Shown in pieces: positions 6,923-14,362 of a DNA stretch of 64,000 nucleotides. Under the pieces are notes generated by a model. The model was given only the letters and a program-made list of their open reading frames with translations, was not told where the DNA came from and did no database searches. The stretch's first letter is position 1. Each line of letters opens with the position of its first letter. A program made the position numbers and the translations under genes. Origin of the DNA: Pseudomonas caspiana (GTDB lineage Bacteria; Pseudomonadota; Gammaproteobacteria; Pseudomonadales; Pseudomonadaceae); the NCBI RefSeq assembly GCF_002158995.1, contig NZ_LOHF01000016.1, forward strand, positions 23,633 to 87,632. The letters run 5' to 3'.

Positions 6923-9295
6923 ATGAAAAATGCTCTACGGGCGCTCACGATTCTATCGCTACTCATAGTCCTCAGCGCCAGCTTATACGTGTACAGCAAG
7001 CAGCCGACCCGCGAGGGGACGGTGGGTCTAAGCCATCTGCAACGCTCGGTCGCAGTGAACTACGACGACCGTGGCGTGCCGCATATCAATGCCGAGAACG
7101 AGACCGACTTGTACCGCACCCTGGGCTACGTGCATGCTCAGGATCGGCTATTTCAGATGGAAATCATGCGGCGGCTGGCCCGTGGCGAGCTGGCCGAGGT
7201 GCTGGGCCCCAAGCTGCTCGATACCGATAAACTCTTCCGCAGCCTGCGCATTCGAGAACGTGCTTCTAGATACGTCGAGCAAATGGACCATAACTCTGCG
7301 TCCTGGAAGGCCATGGAAGCATATCTGGACGGAGTTAATCAATACCAGGACAGTCACGCCAAACCTATGGAGTTTGACGTACTGGGAATTCAAAAGCGTC
7401 CGTTTACTGCCGAAGACACTTTCAGCATTGCCGGCTACGTGGCCTACAGCTTTGCCATCGCCTTCCGTACCGAACCCTTGCTAACCTACGTTCGCGATGA
7501 ACTCGGAAGCGAATACCTGAAGGTCTTCGATCTAGACTGGCAGCCAAAAGGTGCATTAAACCTGGCGGCCAGCGACTGGAAAGACCTCGGTGCCATCGCC
7601 CAATTGAGCGAACAAGCCATGGCCGGGAACGGCCTGCCCCAGTTTGAAGGCAGCAACGCTTGGGCCATCAGCGGCAATCGCACCAAGAGTGGAAAGCCGT
7701 TATTGGCGGGTGACCCACATATAAGCTTCTCGGTGCCATCAGTGTGGTACGAGGCGCAACTGACGGCGCCGGGATTCGAGCTTTATGGCTATCACAATGC
7801 GTTGGTGCCAGTGGCATTCTTGGGTCACAACAAAGATTTCGGCTGGAGCCTGACCATGTTCCAGAACGATGACCTTGATCTAATCGCCGAGAAGGTAAAC
7901 CCGGACAACCCCAACCAAGTCTGGTATCACGACAAATGGGTAGATATGACCAGCAGCGAACAGCAGATCGCGGTCAAGGGTCAAGATCCGGTGGCACTGA
8001 CCCTGCGCACATCGCCCCACGGCCCGATCATCAATGATGTGCTTGGGGAAAGCGCCGGTAAAACGCCGATTGCTATGTGGTGGGCGTTCCTGGATACCGA
8101 GAACCCGATCTTCGACGGCTTCTACCAGCTCAACCGCGCCGACACGTTGGACAAGGTGCGCGCGGCCGCGGCCAAAGTCCAGGCACCCGGCCTGAATATC
8201 GTTTGGGCCAATGCAAATGGCGATATTGGCTGGTGGGCCGCGGCACAATTGCCGGTCCGTCCAACAGGGGTCAACCCGAGCTTTATACTGGACGGCAGCA
8301 CCGTTCAAGCGGATAAGCTTGGGTTCTACCCGTTCAGTACCAACCCCCAAGAGGAAAATCCGGCGCGCGGCTATGTGGTATCGGCCAACGCGCAGCCTGC
8401 GTCCCCTACAGGCATGCCGATCCCCGGTTATTACAACCTCGCCGACCGTGGCCAGCAGTTAAACGCGCAACTAAGCGACAACAGCGTGAGATGGGATTTG
8501 GAAAGCAGCAAGGCTTTGCAACTGGGCACCACCAACGCATACGGCCCAAGGCTACTAGCGCCGCTACTGCCAGTACTGCGTGAAGTGGTCAAGGATCCGG
8601 CGGAGCTGAGACTGGTCGAGCAACTGGCTACATGGAGAGGCGGTTACCCGGTGGATTCCACGAGTGCCACGCTGTTCAACCAGTTCCTGTTCAACCTCAC
8701 CTATAACGTTTTCCACCCGAAACTGGGCGACGCAATGTTTGAGAGCCTACTAAACACCAAGGCGGTGGACGCCGCCTTACCGCGCCTGACCGCATCGCCA
8801 GATTCGCCCTGGTGGAACGGCCACCGCACCGAGACCGTCAAGGTCGCCTGGGACCACAGCCTGCTGCACCTCAAGGCAACCTTCGGCGATGACCCTTCGC
8901 AGTGGCAATGGGGTAAGGCCCACACCCTGACTCATGGCCATCCACTAGGCTCGCAGAAGCCCTTGGACAAGATCGTCAACGTCGGCCCATTTGCCGCTCC
9001 TGGCACTCATGAAGTGACCAACAACCTGTCGGCACAGATCGATTCTGCACCATGGCCGGTGACTTACGGCCCATCGACCCGGCGCCTGATCGACTTCGCC
9101 GACGCCGCTAAAGCGCTGACCATCAACCCGGTTGGGCAGAGTGGCGTACCGTTCGACAAGCACTACTCTGACCAAGCAGAGACGTACATTAAGGGAGGGT
9201 ATGAAAAGGCATATCTCAATGAGGAGGATGTGATTTCAAATAGAAAAAGCACCCTCATTTTTTTGCCAGCCAATGCAGAGACACCCCAAAAATAA
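6923..9295 (+). CDS. Penicillin-acylase family Ntn hydrolase, exported
   Basis: A 790-residue penicillin amidase (S45) family protein. An N-terminal hydrophobic segment (about residues 5-25) is a signal peptide or anchor, so it should act in the periplasm. The proenzyme layout is visible: the small-subunit start RGVPHINAENETDLYRTLGYVHAQDRLFQMEIMRR is family-typical (quoted in parts: RGVPHI, GYVHAQDRLFQME). A spacer follows, then the self-cleavage site FEGSNAWAISG, where Ser244 would become the N-terminal nucleophile. LLAGDPHISF and LGHNKDFGWSLT follow, and PFAAPGTHEVTNN lies near the end. Pseudomonas homologues include acyl-homoserine-lactone acylases (PvdQ, QuiP, HacB), so quorum-signal or other amide hydrolysis is possible; the substrate cannot be read from sequence. 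It is monocistronic, with an intrinsic terminator after it. Confidence 0.9.
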   Translation: MKNALRALTILSLLIVLSASLYVYSKQPTREGTVGLSHLQRSVAVNYDDRGVPHINAENETDLYRTLGYVHAQDRLFQMEIMRRLARGELAEVLGPKLLDTDKLFRSLRIRERASRYVEQMDHNSASWKAMEAYLDGVNQYQDSHAKPMEFDVLGIQKRPFTAEDTFSIAGYVAYSFAIAFRTEPLLTYVRDELGSEYLKVFDLDWQPKGALNLAASDWKDLGAIAQLSEQAMAGNGLPQFEGSNAWAISGNRTKSGKPLLAGDPHISFSVPSVWYEAQLTAPGFELYGYHNALVPVAFLGHNKDFGWSLTMFQNDDLDLIAEKVNPDNPNQVWYHDKWVDMTSSEQQIAVKGQDPVALTLRTSPHGPIINDVLGESAGKTPIAMWWAFLDTENPIFDGFYQLNRADTLDKVRAAAAKVQAPGLNIVWANANGDIGWWAAAQLPVRPTGVNPSFILDGSTVQADKLGFYPFSTNPQEENPARGYVVSANAQPASPTGMPIPGYYNLADRGQQLNAQLSDNSVRWDLESSKALQLGTTNAYGPRLLAPLLPVLREVVKDPAELRLVEQLATWRGGYPVDSTSATLFNQFLFNLTYNVFHPKLGDAMFESLLNTKAVDAALPRLTASPDSPWWNGHRTETVKVAWDHSLLHLKATFGDDPSQWQWGKAHTLTHGHPLGSQKPLDKIVNVGPFAAPGTHEVTNNLSAQIDSAPWPVTYGPSTRRLIDFADAAKALTINPVGQSGVPFDKHYSDQAETYIKGGYEKAYLNEEDVISNRKSTLIFLPANAETPQK

Positions 9296-9350
9296 AACAA
9301 TTATCACGGCTCACCGCCAAGGCCATCTGAGCTTATAGCGAAACAACGTT

Positions 9351-9380
9351 AAGCCCGCTTTCCGTATAGCGGGCTTTTTT
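9351..9380 (+). terminator. Intrinsic terminator after the acylase gene
   Basis: AAGCCCGCT (9351-9359) pairs with AGCGGGCTT around an 8-base loop, and a TTTTTT run follows. It lies 55 bases past the acylase stop and is a strong candidate terminator. Confidence 0.85.
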
Positions 9381-9498
9381 ATTTAGTGCCTGTATCGCTG
9401 ACTACTCCTGCAACAGCTCTCCCCTTACAGGATGCGAAGATGCACATACTGAGACAAAGGGCCAGCAGCGTCATCGCTTATCATCAGTCGATTTTCAA

Positions 9499-9717
9499 TC
9501 AGCCAAGAGGTCTGTAGTTTCTATGACACAATCTTGGCCCACCCAGAATTGCGTCGGGGATCGTGGCGAGTCTTTGTTCAAAACAGATGTGAAACGTATA
9601 CCATTGATCGAAATCGAGTGTGATGACTGCCCAATTGGCATCAGGGTGGACTCCAGCTCTTTTCACCTGCGCACTGACGTATGGACTTAATAAACCGACG
9701 ATGCTGTAGCTGGCAAA
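9499..9717 (-). pseudogene. Possible 3' remnant of a gene, truncated at the island edge
   Basis: A minus-strand frame without a start codon runs about 70 codons to a TGA at 9499-9501. It reads protein-like: ASYSIVGLLSPYVSAQVKRA, then NWAVITLDFDQWYTFHICFE. It begins right where the recombinase-bearing segment starts, so it may be the stump of a chromosomal gene cut by island insertion. I do not recognise the family, and composition could be coincidental. Confidence 0.25.
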
Positions 9718-9832
9718 GTGGCTACTTGCGTCTTACCTGCTCGATGGAAGCGTTATCCTTTTGCGGCAGTTTCGCCATACGCCGTTAAGGGCGGGAAGGT
9801 GCCTCGGCGCGGCCCCCTCAATAGCGTCGGCA

Positions 9833-10747
9833 TTACCTGCTATCAAGCCACTCACCAAAATATGCGTTGCTGTCGATATAACGCATGGCAGAGGCGACGT
9901 CTCTCCATCCGACATAATCCATCAATGCTTTGGTGCCCCACTCGTTTCGATTGGCCCATGTCGCAAAGCCACGACGCAATGAATGACCGCTGTAGCCTTC
10001 GCCATCCAGCCCGTTGCGGGCAAAAGCCAGACGCAACAACCGTGAGATGCTGTTGGGGTTTAGAGGCTTAACACCGAGGTGGCCCCAGCGGTCGATTGAG
10101 CGAAACAGCGGCCCTTGACTAAGGTCGCTCGCCTGCAGCCACTCCTCATAAGCCTTTACGGGGCACAATCGTTTCAGCGCAGGTACGGTGACCGTCCGAC
10201 CTTTATGCTCTCGGTCAGTTTTGCTGCTGGCCACAAACAACTCCAGCCCTTCTTCGCTGCGTAGCTTTATGTGCTCAACGCGCAAGCTGCACAAGTCGTC
10301 GGCGCGAAAGGCTCGCCAGAAACCCAACAGAATGAGCGCCCGGTCGCGCAGCGCCCGCAACCGCTGGCAGTCGTTGCCCGAAGTAATTTGGGTCTGTAAC
10401 CCCATGATGCACGCCTCGAGCGCCTGCAATTGCAGAGCCTCAGCCTGCTTCACCGGCCTTGGGTGTTCGGCCTGAATACCGCGCAGCACGTCACGCACCT
10501 TAGGTACTTTGGTCGGATCAATAAAACCATGACTCTTGTGCCATTGCGCTAACGCTGCCAGATGAGTGCGCAAAGTATTGCCGGAAAAACGCTCGGCATG
10601 GTCGGCGAGGTATCGCACCACGACCTCACTGGAAGCTGGCAGCAGTCCGCCCCAGCTGCCTTCAAAATGCTCAATTGCTTGCTGATACCTCCGCGCGGTG
10701 CTCTCGCGACGGGCGGCGCTAAGGTATCGGTCGACATTGGCTCTCAT
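9833..10747 (-). CDS. Tyrosine recombinase, TnpS-like cointegrate resolvase
   Basis: A tyrosine-recombinase family protein of about 304 residues. The N-terminal SAM-like core-binding domain contains STARRYQQAIEHFEGSWGG and RYLADHAERFSGNTLR. In the catalytic domain the visible residues are Arg in FWRAFRADDLCSLR, Lys in SSKTDREHKG, the HxxR box in SGHSLRRGFATW, and the nucleophile region VGWRDVASAMRYIDS. Sequence pattern and context resemble TnpS of Tn4651/Tn4652-type Tn3 transposons, which resolves cointegrates together with TnpT. The divergently transcribed neighbour is a KfrA/TnpT-like protein and a core-site-like repeat lies between them. I chose ATG 10747 (MRANVDRYLSAARR), which has AGGAG 9-10 bases upstream; an in-frame start at 10786 is possible. 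Confidence 0.85.
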   Translation of the reverse strand: MRANVDRYLSAARRESTARRYQQAIEHFEGSWGGLLPASSEVVVRYLADHAERFSGNTLRTHLAALAQWHKSHGFIDPTKVPKVRDVLRGIQAEHPRPVKQAEALQLQALEACIMGLQTQITSGNDCQRLRALRDRALILLGFWRAFRADDLCSLRVEHIKLRSEEGLELFVASSKTDREHKGRTVTVPALKRLCPVKAYEEWLQASDLSQGPLFRSIDRWGHLGVKPLNPNSISRLLRLAFARNGLDGEGYSGHSLRRGFATWANRNEWGTKALMDYVGWRDVASAMRYIDSNAYFGEWLDSR

Positions 10748-10803
10748 GCCACTGCACTCCTCGCGTACTGCGTTTGCAGTCAACATCTTGGAAAAAGCGC
10801 GTC

Positions 10804-10832
10804 ACGTTCGAGAATTCAGCATTCTCAAACGT
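10804..10832. other. Putative recombination core site (res/rst-like)
   Basis: ACGTTCGAGAAT (10804-10815) and ATTCTCAAACGT (10821-10832) are inverted with 11 of 12 positions matching around a 5-base spacer TCAGC. This is the architecture of a tyrosine-recombinase core site, two arms of about 12 bp around a short crossover region. It lies between the divergent recombinase and KfrA-like genes, exactly where the rst site of Tn4651-type elements lies. Confidence 0.6.
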
Positions 10833-10867
10833 CAGTCCGTCGCCTGTCTTCAGGAACCAGAGGACAG

Positions 10868-10883
10868 AAGTACACCCGTACTT
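10868..10883. promoter_or_regulatory. Inverted repeat upstream of the KfrA/TnpT-like gene
   Basis: AAGTAC and GTACTT flank a 4-base spacer about 40 bases upstream of the KfrA-like start. A site for TnpT-like protein binding or autoregulation is plausible. Only the symmetry is directly seen. Confidence 0.35.
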
Positions 10884-10924
10884 ACATACTCCGTAACACG
10901 CTACGAAATCGTAGGAGACGTTCC

Positions 10925-11881
10925 ATGGCACGGGGTGGCATCAACAAGGCGCTGGTCCAGAAGGCTCGCGACGCATTGCAAGCTCGTGGCATCCGCCCCA
11001 GCATCGACGCGGTGCGAATTGAACTGGGCAACACGGGCTCCAAAAGCACCATCCTGCGTTATCTGCAGGAGCTCAGTGCCGTGCAGGCACCTACCGCACC
11101 GGTTGCTCTGGAAGACGACCTGGTACGCCTGATCAGCAGTGTAGCCGAGCGGCTGCAGGAGGCAGCCCAACAAGCGGTCGCGGGCGATAAAACCCGGCTC
11201 GAGCAAGCCTGGCAACGGCATGCGCAGGCTCAGGCGCAACAACACGAACTGGTGGCGTCGTTAAAGGATCAGGTCCGGCGCCTGGACGCCCAGGTGGAAG
11301 AGCACCGCCAGCGCGAATCGACGGCGCAGAGCCATGCCCGCGACCTGCAGAGCCAGCTCGAGGCTCAGCAACGGCAATTGATGCATGTGCAACACACGCT
11401 AGGTGAGCGCGAAGCGCACCTCACAGCCTTGGGCGAACGTCACGATCACCTCAAGGCTTCGCGGGATCACTATCAGGAGCAACAACGGAATCAGCGCGAA
11501 CAGGAACTGGCTCGACACGATCAGCAGGTCCAGCAGTTGGCCAAAGAACTTCGGACCCTGCAGGCAATCTTACTCGCCAAACAGGAAGAGCTAGCCACCC
11601 TCAATCGGGCCAACGAACGGCTGCTCACCGAGTCGCGTCTGGCAAGCCGACAGGCGCTTGCCGACTCCCGGGAGTACAGCCAGGCCCAAGCCGAGTGGGA
11701 ACAACAGGTCCATCGTCACCAGCAAGCACAAGCTCAGTGGCAAACGGAGCAGGCAGAATTACGCGCACGTCTGCGCGCTGCTCTGCTCAAGCAGCGCAGC
11801 GATGCCCTGTACCGACGGCATGAGCAGCGACAGATTCTTCAACTGCAACGCCTGTTGGACACACCGACGCACCGCGTGTGA
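10925..11881 (+). CDS. KfrA-like DNA-binding coiled-coil protein (TnpT-like)
   Basis: A 318-residue protein with the KfrA N-terminal DNA-binding domain at about residues 1-60: ARGGINKALVQKARDAL, then PSIDAVRIELGNTGSKSTI and LRYLQEL. The rest is a long Gln/Glu/Arg/Ala-rich coiled coil (about residues 80-310) with heptad spacing. In Tn4651-type transposons TnpT has this layout, binds the resolution site and is needed with TnpS for cointegrate resolution. Plasmid KfrA proteins share the layout. The start has a clean SD, TAGGAG 6 bases before ATG. It is divergent from the recombinase across a 177-base region holding the core-like repeat. Confidence 0.85.
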   Translation: MARGGINKALVQKARDALQARGIRPSIDAVRIELGNTGSKSTILRYLQELSAVQAPTAPVALEDDLVRLISSVAERLQEAAQQAVAGDKTRLEQAWQRHAQAQAQQHELVASLKDQVRRLDAQVEEHRQRESTAQSHARDLQSQLEAQQRQLMHVQHTLGEREAHLTALGERHDHLKASRDHYQEQQRNQREQELARHDQQVQQLAKELRTLQAILLAKQEELATLNRANERLLTESRLASRQALADSREYSQAQAEWEQQVHRHQQAQAQWQTEQAELRARLRAALLKQRSDALYRRHEQRQILQLQRLLDTPTHRV

Positions 11882-11924
11882 AACCCGTCCGTACGCCAGC
11901 ACGGATAGAGGTCTGGCCACTGTG

Positions 11925-12899
11925 CTAGCCAGCACGGGATCGGTCCACTCGCACCGCGCTGGGCACTTCGAGCTGCGGGTCCAGCGCCTTTATCGCTCGC
12001 AGCAACTGGGGCGGGCAGCGTCGCGCGCCATGGTTCAGACTGCCCTGCAGTTTTTCGACAAAGACTTTCCCCCCAAGGTGGAGACACCAGAGCATCGCAA
12101 TGTCCAGTCGCGAGGGGCGATCATCGGCGGGCAACCATCCCAACTCCTTCAGGTCGTCGCACCTTCCGTAACAATAGGCACACTGATAATCAAACGCGGC
12201 GGCGTCGACCGGCCAAAAGGGTCGCGACGGAGTGGGCTCCAGCCCTTTGGCATGTAGCCACTGATCGATGAGTACCCACAGGTCAGCAAAACAGCCATGG
12301 CACTCTGGCGAGAGCGACGCGAGCGTCAGGTAATCGTTAAAATGCTCCTGCAGCCACCGGCGCTGCGGCGTCCGGCGCGGGGCTTGGCAGCGTAGCAGGG
12401 CCAGTGGCATCGCCAGTGTGGCCCAGTCAGGCACACCCAGTGCCCAACTCATCCGCGCATTGACGCGACAGCGATAGGAACTCGGCGCCAGGGCACGGCA
12501 ACTGGGGAGAAGATCCTGTAGAAAGGCCGCAGGGCTCTCTGCGTCCTCAGAGTCCCATGTCAGCAGTGTCCACAAGGGATTTTGAAGCACCTCATTGAGC
12601 TCCGGAAACGCTGCGAGCAGACGCTTCAGGCAATGGGTCTGCAACTGGCTTCCGTCATCCAGCAGGCGCAGCCATTTGGGATTGGCTCCGCCTCTACCAG
12701 CCATCCCTTGACTGCCCGGTGCGGCATGGAGAGACGGACGATCCAGATAATCGCACCATCGGGCAAATTCGTCCCGGTCACGGGCCCTCGATATCTGGTA
12801 CAGCCGGGCGCCAAGGAACCGATTGCAGCAGCGCCGTATTGCAGTTCCGGAAAGTGTCGACACTTTGTCATCTCCTGCCCCCGTAGCCCCGGTACACAA
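11925..12899 (-). CDS. Unrecognised protein of the transposon module
   Basis: An open frame of up to 324 codons, convergent with the KfrA-like gene. I do not recognise the family. The middle and C-terminal parts look like real protein (for example AFPELNEVLQNPLWTLLTW and SRLDIAMLWCLHLGGKVF). A Cys cluster QCAYCYGRCDD lies at about residues 238-248 and an ECHGCF element about 35 residues earlier, which together could bind zinc. The N-terminal 60 residues are doubtful: the first ATG (12899) has poor context and another frame is open over 12626-13027, so the start is uncertain and a frameshift is possible. It may be an accessory protein of the recombinase module. Confidence 0.5.
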   Translation of the reverse strand: MCTGATGAGDDKVSTLSGTAIRRCCNRFLGARLYQISRARDRDEFARWCDYLDRPSLHAAPGSQGMAGRGGANPKWLRLLDDGSQLQTHCLKRLLAAFPELNEVLQNPLWTLLTWDSEDAESPAAFLQDLLPSCRALAPSSYRCRVNARMSWALGVPDWATLAMPLALLRCQAPRRTPQRRWLQEHFNDYLTLASLSPECHGCFADLWVLIDQWLHAKGLEPTPSRPFWPVDAAAFDYQCAYCYGRCDDLKELGWLPADDRPSRLDIAMLWCLHLGGKVFVEKLQGSLNHGARRCPPQLLRAIKALDPQLEVPSAVRVDRSRAG

Positions 12900-13714
12900 C
12901 TATAGAACGTTACGCAACAGACGCCAGCGCCTCTCACTCCCCCCTGCGTACTGGGCCAAGCTGCCACCCACTCGTGACGGTTAATGCGAAAACCCAGCTG
13001 CGGCAACCGTTTAATTTGTATGGACATAGAAAATGCCTATCGCAGATCCCGTGCCATTTTCCGTGGCCGTGACGCGTTAGAGCCGTTCGCCACGTAATGC
13101 GAAATCGGGACGAACGTAAGTCGTTGATCTGCCGACTCATAGCCAGTCGCTATCTCGAAAAACGAGACGTTTTCGTCAGCAGTATGACGGTATGTACGGG
13201 ACTACAGTGAGTTGGCGATCCGGCGCTCTGCTCGGATCCACTTGGAGGACATGAACATGCATCGCCATCGATTGTACCTACGCAGTACCCCGTCCAAAGG
13301 GGGGCCTAAAATCCCGGATAGCACCTGGCATGGACAATTCGGATCCTCGTCCTGGCCCACTCGCTTCTCTCACCAACGCCGCCAAACACCCCCCGAACAG
13401 GCCGGGCGTGCAATGCCGTCCAGTAATCCCAGGGTACAGGCCAGGCACCGACGCGATTCTTTCGTGGCGTCGGCTGGTTCATGGGACTTCACCGGACTGC
13501 GTACTCCCCACGCCAAAGGCCTGCACCGCGCACAACTCATCGACCTGATCTTCGCCGCGATAGCCTTAGTGCTCCCCCGATCGTCGCGACGACAGTCCCG
13601 CCGTTGATACCGCGCGCAGTTTGGGCACTCACATTCACGGCGCGCTCGCCGCAGATGACCTTGCTTAATGGTCATCACGACCTAATTAGGCGCGCCCTCT
13701 GGAGGAACACCACC
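12900..13714. other. Gap upstream of tnsA
   Basis: Expected to hold one transposon end with TnsB-binding repeats. By eye I could not define a set of matching ~20-bp sites or a TGT terminus. The only ORF with a good SD is at 13251-13607, listed separately. Otherwise nothing is supported. Confidence 0.35.
13251..13607 (+). CDS. Doubtful small basic ORF
   Basis: ATG at 13251 follows a strong SD (GGAGG, 4 bases away) and opens a frame of 118 codons that is rich in Arg, Ser and Pro and lacks recognisable motifs. Composition is unlike the neighbouring genes. It may be a decayed gene or a leader in front of tnsA. Low confidence. Confidence 0.2.
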   Translation: MNMHRHRLYLRSTPSKGGPKIPDSTWHGQFGSSSWPTRFSHQRRQTPPEQAGRAMPSSNPRVQARHRRDSFVASAGSWDFTGLRTPHAKGLHRAQLIDLIFAAIALVLPRSSRRQSRR

Positions 13715-14362
13715 ATGCTTGTACCATCCACGGATTTTCTTGAAAACCGGACCCGTGCGCCCTTAAACAAAGGACGCCCAGGCAGTCGGGTAACGTTTTT
13801 CCCGTCGCGAAAAAACCATGGCCCGATGACCTGCGGCAACCTCATGCAGGCGGATTATTGCGTTCATCTCGAGTATCGCCACGATGTACGCACGTACCAG
13901 TGCCGGCCCTCAACCGTGTGCAAGGGTGAACTGCGCTACAAGGCTGACTTCCTCGTTGCACTCAGCAACGGACAATCGATGTACCACAAGTTCCTGCTAC
14001 CGGATGCTCAGACCAGCCCTCACATGCGTGAGTGGACGACGACCATCGAAGCCATGCTGCAGGAGCATGGAGTGCTCCTCCGCTGGCTCGTTCAAGACCA
14101 ACTGCCTCATTCTCTGGTTACTCAGAACCTGCGCTACCTCTATCACCACAGCTTCAACAGCTCAAAACGGGCGGCACTTGAAGTGCGTGCCCAGGTCGTC
14201 GCGCGGGCCGGAAAACAGGCAACCATTGCCGCACTGCTGGCTAAGGGGCTCGCTCCCGCAGATATCAGCCACGCCATCTTTCTGGATGAACTGCGGGTCA
14301 ACCTTGAGCATAGGCTCACCCCACACAGCATGATTTACGGAGGCCATGATGGGCATCTTTGA
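13715..14362 (+). CDS. tnsA: TnsA-like transposon endonuclease subunit
   Basis: A 215-residue TnsA-type protein. In Tn7, TnsA cuts the 5' ends so the element moves by cut-and-paste with TnsB. Compared from memory with Tn7 TnsA, the block NLMQADYCVHLEYRHDVRTY corresponds to the region holding catalytic Glu63, RYKADFLVAL to the Asp114 block, and QSMYHKFLL to the Q-x-K block. Asp78 and Lys92 are in place. The residue aligned to Glu63 appears to be Gln45, and Gln130 appears to be Tyr90. I chose ATG 13715 because GGAGG lies 8 bases upstream; the longer open frame from 13481 has an implausible N-terminus. It overlaps tnsB by 17 bases. The family call rests on order and these blocks. Confidence 0.75.
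   Translation: MLVPSTDFLENRTRAPLNKGRPGSRVTFFPSRKNHGPMTCGNLMQADYCVHLEYRHDVRTYQCRPSTVCKGELRYKADFLVALSNGQSMYHKFLLPDAQTSPHMREWTTTIEAMLQEHGVLLRWLVQDQLPHSLVTQNLRYLYHHSFNSSKRAALEVRAQVVARAGKQATIAALLAKGLAPADISHAIFLDELRVNLEHRLTPHSMIYGGHDGHL

Noticed and set aside
12626..13027. Minus ORF overlapping the N-terminus of the 11925-12899 gene
   Set aside because: No coding motif, although it leaves open a frameshift in that gene.
13370..13678. Minus ORF with a CECPNC motif upstream of tnsA
   Set aside because: Composition is Arg/Cys-skewed as expected of an antisense frame, and no start context or partner supports it.
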